DNA from: Ophioceras dolichostomum
Taxonomy: Eukaryota > Ascomycota > Sordariomycetes > Magnaporthales > Ophioceraceae
Assembly: GCA_003049485.1 (NCBI GenBank)
Contig: PYST01000058.1
Span: 62,001-126,000 of the forward strand
DNA length: 64,000 bases
Direction of reading: 5' to 3'
Both the position numbers and the translations under genes were made by a program. The notes beneath the pieces are model-generated. The model searched no databases and was not told the origin of the DNA. It was given only the letters and a program-made list of their open reading frames with translations. Shown here one piece after another: positions 45,189 to 60,784 of the stretch. Every line of letters begins with the position of its first letter. The first letter of the stretch is position 1.

Positions 45189-48100
45189 TCACTCATCGTC
45201 GTCATCATCCGCAGCATCCACCATAGACGTGTCCGCCGCACCACCACCGCCACCCTCATCCTTATCCTCCTCATCGCTCTCCTCCAACACCCTAGCACCA
45301 CCCCTCCTCGACCGCTTCGGCCTCGACACCGCCGCCGCCGCCACATCCTCGTCGTCGTCGTCGTTCAAGGCCCCCGCCCCCCGTCTGCCGCCATCCTCAT
45401 CATCATCCACCTCCATCCTGTCCAGACTGCGACTGCCCGACTCGCGACCTCCTCCCCTGCCACGGGATGTGCGACGGCGGGAGCGGGCGCTCGCGCCGCG
45501 GTCGTCGTCGTCATCATCATCATCCTCGTCGTCATCGCGAGCGCTGCTGGCGTGACCACCACGATCATCGTCATCCTCGCCGCCAAGATCCGACTCCGGC
45601 GTCGTAAGCCTGTCGCGGTCATCGTCCGCATCCTTGGCACCACCACTTCCGCCGCCGCCACCGCCACCGCCGTAATCATAGTCGTCATCGTCGGAGCTGT
45701 CGACAACAATCTCAGCAGACTTATACTTGGGATTATCCTTCTTGGTCGTGAGTCTCCTCTTCTTCGCAGGCTGGCGCTGCTCCTCATCGGACTCGTCCCC
45801 ACCGCCATCCTCGGCATTCTTCTTCCTCCGCGACCGCCCTCCGCGGTCTCCTCCTCCTCCTCCAGACCTGGGCGCGGCGGCCTTTCGCTTCCGCTTCACC
45901 CTCTCGCCCGTCTCCGCATCCGTCGTCATCTCCGCCTCCTCCTGCGCCCTCTCCTCAGCCGCCCGCTGCGCCGCCAGCTCCCGGTCCCGCGCCGCGATCT
46001 CCTCGCGCTCCCTCCGGATCTTCTCCTGCCTTTCCCGCTCGGCGTCGAGCGCCCTCTGGCGCTCTTCTTCTCTGAGCCGCAGCTCCGCCTGGCGCTTCTC
46101 CAGCGCCGCCTGTAGCTTCTCCTTGTTCTTCTCCTCGTACTCCTTCTGGCTGACGATGGCGCGCTCCAGCTGGCGGCGCTGCGTGTTGCGCGCCATGTTC
46201 GCGCGCTGCTCGACGTCGTGCTTCGGGTACGGCGTCTGCGGGTGCGCCGCGATCTCGTCCAGCGCCGCGATAGCCGACTCGAGGCCGGCCGCGGCGTCCT
46301 GCAGCTGCTCGAGGGACCGCTGGGTCTCGTTCAGGCCGTAGATCGTGGTGGCGAGCTGGATCTGCACGAAGGCGACGTTGAACTTGAAGTGCACCTGCTC
46401 TGGCGCGACTTCGAGGGCCTGATTCGAGACATGTGGGTTAGTATACCTGATCCACCTATACACTGAACAGATCAGGAAGGGGCATAGGTTCTTGTCCTTC
46501 TTACCTTCTGGGCACACTGCAGGGCCATTTTGTAGGCATCCAGGTCACGCTCCGCGCGGCCCTTGTTCAGCCACGTGCGGCCCAAACAAGCCAGGATGCC
46601 CGGATCGTTGGCCTTGCCCTCCTTCGCCAACGCCGCCTCGTAGTTCTCGATGGCCTTGGTGTACTGCCTGAGCTCAGAGAATATGTGGCCGAGGTTCACG
46701 AGCACATGCGGGTCCTTGACGGTGTCGCGCACGCTCAGGAAGATGGGCAACGCTCCACGGTAGTCTTTCTTATCCTCGACTAGAGCGATGGCGATGCCCT
46801 GCGCAGCATACGCGTTCTTGGGGTCAAGCTGTAGGGCCTTCTCGAAGAACTCGACGGCCCTGTTGTACGTCGCGCTGCGCTTCGACTTGTCCTGATCTGT
46901 CTCTCGCCTCATCTCTCGGGCCGACATCAGGTAGAGGTTGCCCATCCCGACCAGCGCATAGCAGTCATGCTTGTCGTAGTGCTGCAGGGTGTGCCTGTAG
47001 TGCCGCAGCTCCGGGTCTTCCGCGATGTTCGCCGGCCGCTTCCTGGCGTGAACCTTGCCCAAGTACCAGCCGTACAAGGCGCGGACTTCCAAGTCGGCCG
47101 GATTCTCCTGGTAGAGCTTGGCGACCGAGTCTGGCCCCTCTTTGTTGGGGTTCTTCCGCAGCTTGATGTAGGCCAGCCTGGTCTTGGCGTCCGTATAGTC
47201 GTCGTGGCGCTTCAACAGACCCTCATACACCTCTACCGCCTCGTCCGACAGGCCTCGCGACTCGTAGCTGCGACCTAGGTTGAAGCTGATGGTTGTGACA
47301 AGGGCGTCAGTGTCCATCTGATCGTCCTTCTCTTGGATGCGCATACATGCTCCGAGGGCGGCCTCAAACATGTCGCTGGCGTTCTCATGCCTCTCGGCTT
47401 GAGAATAGAAACAGCCGATGTTGTTCAGCAGCTGAGGTGGCAGCAGCTTGCGGATAGCCGCTTTCACGGCGACCTCGTCCTCGGTATCCGTCGGCCGCTC
47501 TGAGTCGGGAATCTGGTCGACTTCTAGCTGCTCCACCTGCTGCAGACACTGGAGTGCTTTGTCCGGATGCTCTGTCTCGTACAGCCTTGCAAGACTCAGT
47601 AGGACTGACGCGTCAGGAGCCAGGGCTTTCTTGGTGTCCTTCCACGCACTCCTCACGTTCTCGAGGAGGCTGACTGCCTTTTTGGCCTCGGCAGACTTGT
47701 CCTCCTTGGTGGTTGCATACTGGTTCGCAAAGACCTCTTCAGCGTAGAGCGTGCCGAGCAGGATCATCGCCTCGTAGTTGCGAGACTGCTGAATCATCTT
47801 CTCCAGGCGAAGCTTCGCCTCGCCCAGATCATTCTTCACGACGGAGAGCTGAGCCACGCCGAACTTGGCGGGTAGGTATCCCCGATCCGTGCCACCCCTG
47901 GCGTCATCGGAGCGTCGGTAGAAGTCGCTAGCCTTCTCCACATCCCCCTCGTAGTGCGATTTTCGCGCAAGCAGATACCACCCATCACTGGCGATCGCGT
48001 TGACGTCGGTGTACTGGATTGCCTTGTGGGCTAGCGAGTCGACGTTGGCGAATGACTTGCGAGTGAGGAAGTATCCCGCGAAAGTGGCGCATGTAAGAGG

Positions 48101-49105
48101 CAGGTCCTTGCTGAGCTTAAAAGCCTTCTGTGTGTACTCGGTCATCGCCTTCTTGTAGAGCCGGATAAACTCCGGGCTGTTGGTAGGCACCTGGCTACTG
48201 CTGTCCAGGTAGTAGAGGCCAAGCAGGATGTTGGCCGTTTTCGAGTCTCGGTTGATCTCCAAGCAGCGCTCCCAAGCGGCCTTGGCATCATCCTTGTGGC
48301 CAAGCTGCCAGAAGCAGCAACCGATTCCAAGCCTGGGGTCCGGGTCGACCATCTCGGGCATCCGACGCAACACGTCCTGGTAGCAAGCGAGAGCCTCGCC
48401 AAATTTACCCAGAGAAAACAGCGCTCTGGCCTTGCCCATCACAGCAAGCATGTTCTTTCCCTGCGAGACCTTGGTCGCGTCCTCGAAGGACTTAAGGGCT
48501 GCGCGCAAAAGCTCTGTCTTTGCTGAGTCGACTGAGCCTTGCGGGCCGGGTTTTGAAGGCGTCTGCAGCGACGCCCTCAGCAGAAGGAGAACGCCTCGGG
48601 CGAGGAACAGGGGTGGGAAGGCAGGGTTGATGCGCGACGCCTCGTTCAGGGTCAACGTCGCCAGCTGGAGGTAGTACTCTTTCGTCTTCGCCTCGGAGGC
48701 CACGGTGCCCTCGGGCGCCACGCGGGGTGCCTCGCGGCTCTTCCACAGGTACATCCAGCACAGACAGGTGACGATGCCGAGCTTCTCTCTAGGGTTGCTT
48801 GTTTGCATCGCGTTCCCGCCACGCGTCAACATCTCGATGGCGCAGTCGATCTTGTGCAGCTTCGCGTAGGCCAGCGCGACGGCCATCCAGTAGGTGCGCG
48901 CCGCGCTCTCATTCTCGAAGAGATCGCAGAGATCTGTTGGGTCGTCGACAAGGTCCTCGAGGTTGATCTCGACAGCTTCGTCTTCGTCCTGCACAGGGAC
49001 GTCGATCGATGTTGGAACATCGGAGAATCGTTTGCTAACGGGATGAGCAGCGGCCAGGCCATTGGCCCCGCCATTGACGCTGCCGTTTTGAGCGGCCGGT
49101 GCCAT
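45189..49105 (-). CDS. CTR9: Paf1 complex subunit CTR9 (TPR protein)
   Basis: Model complement(join(45189..46418, 46505..49105)), 1276 aa. The 86-bp intron has a GTAAG donor, a perfect TACTAAC branch site and a CAG acceptor; it joins ALQCAQK to ALEVAPEQVHFKFNVAF in frame. Ctr9 is the scaffold of the Paf1 complex, which travels with RNA polymerase II in the nucleus and supports elongation and H2B ubiquitination/H3K4 methylation. The N-terminal two-thirds are tandem TPRs (for example YNRAVEFFEKALQLDPKNAY). A long charged coiled coil follows (about 45900-46200). The C-terminus is a disordered, very acidic Ser/Asp/Glu and Lys/Arg tail, as in known Ctr9 proteins. It is divergent from the mL60 gene across 489 bp. 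Confidence 0.95.
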
Positions 49106-49594
49106 GATGTGATGTGAAAAGCCTCGCGCTCGATCGATCCGGATGGTTTGGGATTCGGGTGCACCGAGGTCAAGGGAGGATTATGACATGGGAGGGAGAA
49201 GCGATTTCGATCTCAGATTCGTCGCGCGCTCGAGTTTAGGAAGTCGTCGAGGTCTTAAAGAGGTGGTTGAACCATTGTTGCGGAAGCAGTCAAATTCTAC
49301 CAGGGATCGAGACTATTGTGTGCTCGTTTGCTGGTGGTGGTGGTCATGGATAGGAACAATCTCAATAAATTTCTATCGAATGAGGCTGAACAGCGAGCGA
49401 CAAGCTTCGGCTTCTGAGCTGACGCACAGACCACTGCACCCTAAAATCCCGGTGGAATTCCAGTGGAGCTCTGTGATGGCACTGTTCGGCTTGCCCCGAA
49501 GATCTTCCGAGAAAAAGATTCCCGTCTCAATTTCGTCACCTCAAACACATCGTCGGCCTGCTTGTTGGACTCGACACACATCTCCAGCTATACC
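49106..49594. promoter_or_regulatory. Divergent promoter CTR9 / mL60
   Basis: A 489-bp interval separates the two start codons (CTR9 ATG 49105 on minus, mL60 ATG 49595 on plus), so both promoters and leaders must lie here. No TATA box is obvious. Confidence 0.6.
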
Positions 49595-50143
49595 ATGTTC
49601 GGCCCATTCAGGTTATCAAACCCCTTAAATGGGGGTCTTCTATGGTAAAATCCCTTCACCCCATTCCTCCCTCTTCCTCTTCCCACAATTGCCTGGTTTC
49701 TCCCCCTTAGTTGCGCTGGTGGCTCTGCCATGTTGCTCCGGAATAATCCACGTGGGAGAGGCTGACCGCGACACCCGACACAGGAAGATACCGTGGCGCC
49801 TCTCCAGGTTCCAGAAATACCGACATCGCAGGCGACTCCGAGCGGTCGACGCCGTGGTCGCGACCCTGGACCAGGCACTTGCGAAGCAGGGCGAGACGTT
49901 GAAGGCGCTTGAGAGGTGGAAGGAGGAGATGCCTACAGAGGCACAGATGCTGCCCAAGGACAAGTACACACTCTTCGACCGCAAAGAGAAGAAGTACCGG
50001 AAGGGAATTCACAGTATGGGAGCCCCCTTATCCGTCTCCCCGCGGCTATGGTCTGTCATAAGTCACAAACACTGACTGCTCTTCAAACAGAACTGCCAAA
50101 GTGGACGAGGGTATCACAAAGGATCAACCCTCCAGGCTACTAG
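49595..50143 (+). CDS. MRPL31: Mitochondrial large ribosomal subunit protein mL60
   Basis: Model join(49595..49644, 49784..50013, 50091..50143), 110 aa. The first exon encodes MFGPFRLSNPLNGGLLW. The second starts KIPWRLSRFQKYRHRRRLR and contains PKDKYTLFDRKEKKYRKGIH. The third encodes KLPKWTRVSQRINPPGY. These match the fungal mL60 (yeast Mrpl31) pattern MFGPF..GGLLW..PWR, DKY..FD and YRKGIH..PKWT. Introns of 139 and 77 bp have GTAAAA and GTATGG donors and CAG acceptors, and the phases agree. The protein is small and basic and is part of the mitochondrial ribosome. The first exon of only 50 bp is easily missed by gene finders. Confidence 0.9.
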
Positions 50144-50581
50144 ACGGTATCTTGTGTTGCCTGTGGCATTGCATTTAGGCCAAGATCGGCGTCGTAGACG
50201 ATTTACTGCGCCAACTACGAGGCGTCGTATTGGTCTGCGGACCCTGTGGAGGAGGGAAAGTCCCGTGACCTCCTCGGCTGGCGAGGAAGATGGGAACCAG
50301 GACCTCTGTACTATATCCAGCACATGACTCCTGATACAAAAAGCGGAAGTCATGCCTTGTGTATCAAATGTCTCGATTAGAATTGAGTTCTAAAATGACA
50401 AGGTGGCCTTTCACCTCATCTGATGACGTTGGGCTGAGGCAAACTCATGGTATCGTGCGCCTTCGATTCCCTTGCCTGCCCACTATCCCGCCGTATGCCG
50501 TATGCCCTATGGTTAATCCGTGTTCATGCCGCGATCGAGATCCCTCGACGTGGGATGCCCCTAGTCTAGCCTCTGCCGTAA
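50144..50581. other. Convergent intergenic spacer mL60 / CBC2
   Basis: 438 bp containing the 3' ends of two convergent genes. No ORF of interest. Confidence 0.7.
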
Positions 50582-51320
50582 CTATCTGGAGCGGCCGTAC
50601 TCATCCTCATCCTTGAACGCCGCCTCCCTCTCCCACCTCGCCCTCGCCTCGCGCTCGCGCTCCTCCTGAATGGCGCGGCCGTGACCACCCCGGCCCTCGT
50701 CGTAGTCGTCACGATACTCATCACGAACCTGGCCACCAGACTTGCCTCGGCCGTATTGCCTTCCCTCCTCAAAGCCGGGATCGAGGTCTGTGCGGATGAT
50801 GCGCTCGTCAAGCTTCGTGCCCCCGATATATTTCATGCAGTCCAGAGCATCCTCGTGCGTGTAGTACTCGACAAAGCAGAACCCACATGGGGTTTTGTTG
50901 AATCTGTCGAGTCCCATCACCAGGCGCTTGATCTCGCCGCACTTGACGAATAGCTCGTAGACCTGCTCCTCTGTTGTGTAGAAGGAGCTGTGGGTGGCGG
51001 GGTTAGCTAGCTCGGTCTCCTCGAAAGTACATGGTGAGCGGCCTTACAGGTTTCCGACGTAGAGAGTCGTCGCATTAGCTAGAGGATCCTCTTGCGGTTG
51101 CTCTGGCTGGGCGTCGCCTTCATTGCCATCTCCGTCGCGGTTGTCTCTGTCGTTGCGACGGCGCTTGTTATGCTTCACGTGCCGCAATTGAGTGACTGTC
51201 AGCAATTCGTTGCGTACACAGCATGCACTGGTAGAAAGAAGAAAAAATCGAGCTTCTTACCCGGCTATTGAAGTACGCGCTTGGCCTATCGAGCCGCTCA
51301 ACCGTGCTTCTAACAGGCAT
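50582..51320 (-). CDS. CBC2: Nuclear cap-binding complex subunit CBP20
   Basis: Model complement(join(50582..50987, 51048..51172, 51261..51320)), 196 aa. Exon 1 encodes [20 protein letters not shown]. Exon 2 is charged ([14 protein letters not shown]) and ends LYVGNL, the RNP2 motif. Exon 3 continues [13 protein letters not shown], then [15 protein letters not shown] (RNP1) and [25 protein letters not shown]20 binds the m7G cap of Pol II transcripts with CBP80 in the nucleus. The two tyrosines expected to stack on the cap are present, in SAYFN and LYVGN. Intron 2 is 60 bp. Intron 1 (88 bp) uses an AAG acceptor 30 nt after a CTGAC branch site; the nearer CAG would lead to a stop. The C-terminus is an Arg/Glu-rich tail. 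Confidence 0.93.
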
Positions 51321-51715
51321 CTTGGCGGCGTCTTTTGCAAGCGATGTGACTGCGAAGAAATAGAAGTTGAACTCTGCGAGGGTTGATGATGCACGTCGAA
51401 CTAGATGATCGGGGGGCGGCGCTCGGTGGGTCCGACGCCTACGCCGAGGAATTTGAGGCTGATGCTTTAAGCTGTTTCCCCCCAGTAAAGAAAAGAGGAA
51501 AGCTCCACCACAGCAACGTCGGGTGGCACTGAAGCCCAAAAGCTCGACAACAAAACAGTCCACCATCAGTCACGACGTTTTTTTTTGGTATCATTTTCTC
51601 ACCACGCAATTCCCGACCTCTCGCAGCCTCTAAGCTCATTTAGTTCTTAATTCGCATTCCCATGTCGTTCTAACAATCCTACGCGCCGCTCAGAAACTCT
51701 CCTCCAGCCGCCGCG
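51321..51715. promoter_or_regulatory. Divergent promoter CBC2 / NUP82
   Basis: 395 bp lie between the two ATGs (51320 minus, 51716 plus). The interval must hold both promoters. No TATA box is evident. Confidence 0.6.
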
Positions 51716-54700
51716 ATGGTGAAGATCACGAGCTATACGCCTGCATGGCTTACCGAGCCCGCGCCGGGCAGTAGCTTGTTTGCGCCGCGGGCCGCCACGT
51801 CCTCGGCGTCCGGCTCCTCGTCTTCGTACGCGTCTAAGAACAAGCCTAAACCGGGGCCCTGGCGTACGATAGCCCGGCGCGGCTCGGAGGTCTTTGTGGC
51901 CAGCGGGAGGGAGCTGCGTTGGGGCGACCTCGTCTACCTTAAAGAGCTATGGGCATCGAAACAGGCGAGCGCCAGGTCCGAGGCGCGCATCAAGAGGGAG
52001 GACTCTGAGGGCTTCACGATACATGAGGACGAGGACGATACCCTGGGCGATTTTCCCACGCTTTCTTCCTCCAGGCCAGGGTCCGCCCAGGGATTTCGGG
52101 TAAGCTTTATTTGCCAGACTTCTATGCTCATCCCTTCAACCAATCCCAACCGTGATCTACTCTGACGCCAGCAACACAACCATGGTTTAGTCTAATGCTA
52201 ACGTTTGCTCACCAGTCCATCAAAACACCCGTAGCAGACGACATCAAGCAGCTGATCATGTCGCCCCAGTCCAACTACCTGGCCGTGTTGACGAATCACA
52301 CTGTACATGTCCTACTGCTCCCGGATTCCTCACATCTCACCGCCCAGGACACCGGCCCGCTGAAGGCTAAGTTCTGGACACTTGGGCCTACTACCCACGT
52401 AACATCCAAGTCCGCTGTCGTATCTGCCGTCTGGCATCCGCTCGGCGCAGGCGGCATGTCCCTCGTGACCGTGACTGAGGACGCCGTGGTGCGTCTGTGG
52501 GAACTATCCCCTGCGGACCGTTGGTCTTTCGATGCGCCCAGTCTCGCAATCGACCTCCGCAAGCTCGCAGACGGGACCTCTTTGGACCAAGACTTCAGTG
52601 CGTCGGTCGGCGCGATGAGCAAGGGGTTCTCGCCCGACTTGTTCGATATGGAGGTCGCCGCTGCCTGCTTTGGCGGCCGGGGCTCTGGTTCCTGGTCATC
52701 AATGACGCTCTGGATCGCCATGCGTGGGGGGGATGTCTACGCCCTTTGTCCCCTTCTACCTCAGCGCTGGACACCCCCTCCGACTCTCATACCGTCTCTC
52801 TCGGTCTCTATCGTCTCCAAGGTCGCGGTGATCGAAGAAGACCCCGCCGTCTCACCACAGGAGAAGCAGCTGGCCCAACAACAGCTGGAATGGATGTCCG
52901 ATTTGGATAGCCAGGAGCCACGCATCGTCGAAGGCGCTGTCGGTGAGCCGACCACCGAGATCTACACGCGGCCGGCCCGGCCCAGCGCCATCCCGAGGTT
53001 GCAGGGCCCGTTCGACCTCATCTTGGAGGCCGACGCCGACAGCGATGATCTAGACGTAGAGTTGACGGACATCTTCGTCATCGGAGAGAAGATCGACACA
53101 GAGGGTCTCATGCTTGGGGAAGATGAAGAGCTTGAGATGGACGAGGTAGAGGAAGGGCTGTCACTTGCCGTCGTCTGTCTGGTGTCGACCAGCGGACAAC
53201 TGAGGATATGCCTGGATATCGAAGGCGTGCAGGCTCGCTGGTTGCCATCAAGCAAGTCGAAGCTTGGGCGGCACGCCGTCAGCTCTGAACTACCCTCCCT
53301 CCTCACATTTCAGACTCTCGATCTGCTACGGCCCAGGGAAGTCACACCCGAAGCCTGGCCGATGATCAGTCCCGATGTAACTTCCAGATACTCGTTTTTC
53401 ATCACTCACCCCTGTGGAATCACCCTTGTTTCTCTTGCTAGCTGGGTTTTCAGGCTAGAGTCGGAATTGCAAGGTGACTCGGCCGCCGGGTCGGAGTTCA
53501 GGATAGATCTGTTGGTCAAGGGACAGACCTCGACGAGGGAACGGGTCTACACGCATAAGGGCGGCCAGTTGGCTGCCGCGGTGGCGATGCGCGACCCAGA
53601 CCTTGGCTACTTCCTCCTCTCCGGTACCCAGCAGCAAGGCGCTGTGGCGCTGGTGTTCGAGGCGCCAGAAGACGAGTTCAAGCCGCCGGCGATGCGGGGA
53701 GGCCCCCTGCACTCGTCAGTGTCATCGTCCTCCCCTACTCCCGCGCTGGCGCTGTCGTCGACCTACGCCCACGCCCCAACCGAGAGCGCAGACTACGCCA
53801 AGCCGCTCGTGATATGCGAGCCCAGGCCGCCGTTCCAGCCGTCGTCTGACGTGTTCGACGAGGCGAACGACGTGTCCGAGTTCCTGCGCCTCGCGCGCAC
53901 CAGCAAGTACCAGGCGGCGCTCGCGCAGGAGATGCGGCTGTCGCCCGCGGCGCTGACGCTGTTCACCAACGCGCACCAGCGCATCGACGCGCAGACCGAG
54001 CGCGTCAACATGGCTGTCGGCGAGCTGTTCCGGAGGCTGCAGCTGCTACCGTCCGAGCTGCACGAGCAGGTCATGAAGATGAATATGCTGAAGGAGAAGA
54101 TAGATAAGATCGCGGGCGAAGATGAAGAAGAAGAAGAAGGGGACGAAGAGAACGACGAGAATGGCGGGCAGGGCGCTGGTGCTGGAGGTGAGCGGCGACG
54201 GCAGCAGCAGCAGCAGTCCGACGAAGTCCGCCTCACGAATCGCCTGGAGGATGTTAGGGCCACGCAGAAGCAACTCACCGAGCGCATGGACAGGCTCAAG
54301 CGGGCGATGAGTCAAAAGTACAGCAGGGAGTTGAGCGACAAGGAGAGGGCCTGGATGGCAGAGGTGCAGGCCATGGAGGCGAGCGTGTTGGGTAGCAACA
54401 GCAGCAGCGCCGGAGACGTGGCGGAAGATGGACAGCAGCAACAGCAGCAGCCGGTCAACAAGACGATCCAGTTCGGCAAGCGCTTCGACGAGGTCAAGGC
54501 TCTCAAGGGGGAACTATGTAGCCAGGCGGAGGCGCTGTTGCAACAACAACAGCAACACCAGCAGCATCCTCATCTGTCTAGGCCGTTGCATCGCAGGGAA
54601 GGCTCGCTTGGAGGAGGAGGCAGCGGCGGAGGTGGCGGAGGCCCGCTCTCGTCGCCGTCGGGGGGGCCCAACATGAAGATCCCGGCAGAGGTGCGCAAGG

Positions 54701-54795
54701 CGAAGATCGGGCAAGTCATGACTCTTCTGGATCGCGAGTCCACGTTGGTCGAGGCCGTCAAGTCTAGGCTGGAGAAGCTGTCATTGGGGGGATGA
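51716..54795 (+). CDS. NUP82: Nucleoporin Nup82 (Nup88 homologue)
   Basis: Model join(51716..52099, 52216..54795), 987 aa. The 116-bp intron has a GTAAGC donor, a GCTAAC branch-like site and a CAG acceptor, all in phase 0 (GFR joined to SIKTP). Nup82 anchors the cytoplasmic Nup82-Nsp1-Nup159 mRNA-export platform of the nuclear pore. The N-terminal two-thirds look like a beta-propeller (NYLAVLTNHTVHVLLLP and AVVSAVWHPLGAGGMSLVTV, then DAVVRLWEL). The last 300 residues are charged coiled coil interrupted by acidic (DEEEEEGDEEN), Gln-rich and Gly-rich runs. The order propeller then coiled coil is the family architecture. No FG repeats are seen. Confidence 0.88.
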
Positions 54796-58780
<3,985 letters not shown>

Positions 58781-58788
58781 TATAAATA
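58781..58788 (+). promoter_or_regulatory. TATA box of the 498-aa protein gene
   Basis: TATAAATA stands 281 bp upstream of the proposed ATG at 59062 and is followed by a C/T-rich leader, the usual arrangement in filamentous fungi. Confidence 0.5.
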
Positions 58789-59061
58789 CCGAGTCGTCCT
58801 GCTCTCATGCACGCTCCTCCGATGGTCCTCCCTCCACTCTCTCCGCTCTCTCACCTGCCCTTTTCAGTGCCCGCTCGCACTGCCACACGTTTCGTCTTCT
58901 ACATCCCACAGGTCCCCTTCGCCGTCCCTTACGTCTCTTGCTCAGCCCACATATATCTTCCCACCGCCAGATAGTCGGAGACTGAGCCCCGTGTGATGCT
59001 CGTTACTCTCAATACCCCACCACGCTTCCCTCTGCCCACCTTGCACTCTGTGGCCACAGTC

Positions 59062-60784
59062 ATGGCACAAACGACCCCAGCACCCAATGTCGCGGCATTC
59101 TTCTTTGTCAGTCAAATCATTGGTATGCACACACGCTCTCTGTTTCTGTCTCCCCACCCCCAGTTCCCCCGCTCCCCCCTCGGTGTACCACTCTCCCGCC
59201 CTCCCGTCTTTGCTCCGTGCCCTTTCCCGAGTTCCGGATTATGGAGCTCAGCTCAACGAGTCTCATGCGACGAGCCACACCATCACAAACAAATGTGCAC
59301 TTTTCGTTGCCTCCTAACTCCGATGGCCCGTGCTTATGTCCATCACAGACAACTGCGCCTTCATCCTCCCCGACAACGCGGATCTCGATCTGGTTACGTC
59401 TAAGGATCCCGCCGGCGGCAAGTTCCGGGCGGCGGTGACTCGAACAGATGGTCGCGGCCGCAAGAAGAAGAGGAGCGTGTTCCTCATCTCGGACCCCTGC
59501 CTCACTCTGCCCGAGGCCTTGGAGATGCTGCATAGCAAATCGGCCGAGGCTCTGTACAACCACACGACTGCTCTAGGCTTCGACATCGTGTCCGGCCGTG
59601 ACGGCAAATCCAAAGACAAAAAGAAGAAGAACAAGCGCTCCTGGACTACCTGCGACGCGGCCAGCGGCAGTGACCACAGCAACAGCGACTCGGAATCCGA
59701 CTCAGACTCGGACGCCGCCAGCACTGCGTCCGACTCGGACGGGTCAGATGGCCGCCTGGACTGCGACTTCTCCGACGAGAGCCTGTCAGACGCGGAGACC
59801 GTGTCTGTCGTTGGTGATAAGAAGAAGAAGAAGAAGACGAAGAAGACCATGAAGCCGGTGCGGGCGCCCAAGCCGCCGGCTCACACCTTGGGCCCGAGGC
59901 CATTCCGAATGGGGCCTGGCAGAGCAGGTGTTCTGCCGCCGCCTCCTGGATTCATGAGCGGTCCTCCGCCGTACCGTAGCAACTGTGCTCCCCCGCCGCG
60001 CTTCGGGCCTAACCCTGGAGGATTACTCGCCCCTGGGCCTAACACCTCCCCCAACTCTTCCATCACCATGCCGCCGCCTCCTCCTCCTCCGATGGCGTCT
60101 AACAACAACGTTGTCAACGCCAACATGGCGACGGCTGCAACCCTGGCGGGCGCGCCGGTGCCTCCTGGGCCCCTGCGAGGTCTCTCTCCCCCGTCTGCCC
60201 AAGTTCCACCCTTCCCGGTTCAGCAGATTCCTCCGCCCGCTCCCCAGTTCCCGCCGCCCTCGCCTTCCTCCCCAAGCACCACCCCGAGCAGCTCCCGCAG
60301 CAGCACGCGCGACTTCCAGCTGCTCATCACCTGGATTGGACACGAAGGCACTGCACGCATCTTCTCACGCTGTGACCCCTTCAAGATGTCCATTGGTGGG
60401 GCCGCCGTGCAGTACGTAAAGGCTCACCAAGAGTCTTTCGGGCCCTCGGTCCCTGTTCCTCCACCCTCCTTTCATATGACCACCGGCCCTCTGCGCCCCG
60501 TCGTCAAGGAGGTTGTCTTCCTCGGCAACTTGCGCTACGACCTGCGCTCCTACAACTGTGACGATCTGTCGCGCCTGTGCGACGCCGCCGGGGCCAAGGA
60601 CATCCCACTCTTCGAAGTCACCATCTATGGTAGACAGAGTGGACCCTCGCGGCCCCCGCACCCAAACGGGATTAGGCCTCCACCCTTCATGGGCACGAAG
60701 AAAGGGTCCGACGACGATGGCGCCCCTGGTCTTGCTGCCGAGGATCGTTCTCCCGCCGCCTCGAGCATACTAGATGACGACTGA
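59062..60784 (+). CDS. Uncharacterised protein with two conserved-looking ends and a Pro-rich middle
   Basis: Model join(59062..59122, 59349..60784), 498 aa. The intron (226 bp, GTATGC donor, CACAG acceptor) joins FFFVSQII to DNCAFILPDNADL in frame. An in-frame ATG at 58996 would add 22 residues. I do not recognise the family. Residues 1-105 look folded (SDPCLTLPEALEMLHSKSAE). A Ser/Asp-rich, CK2-like region and Lys clusters follow (about 110-180), then a long Pro/Gly/Asn-rich linker (180-340). The C-terminal part again looks folded (about 345-465: DFQLLITWIGHEGTARIFSR and EVVFLGNLRYDLRSYNCDDL). The Lys clusters could act as nuclear localisation signals. No membrane segment or signal peptide seen. 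Confidence 0.75.
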
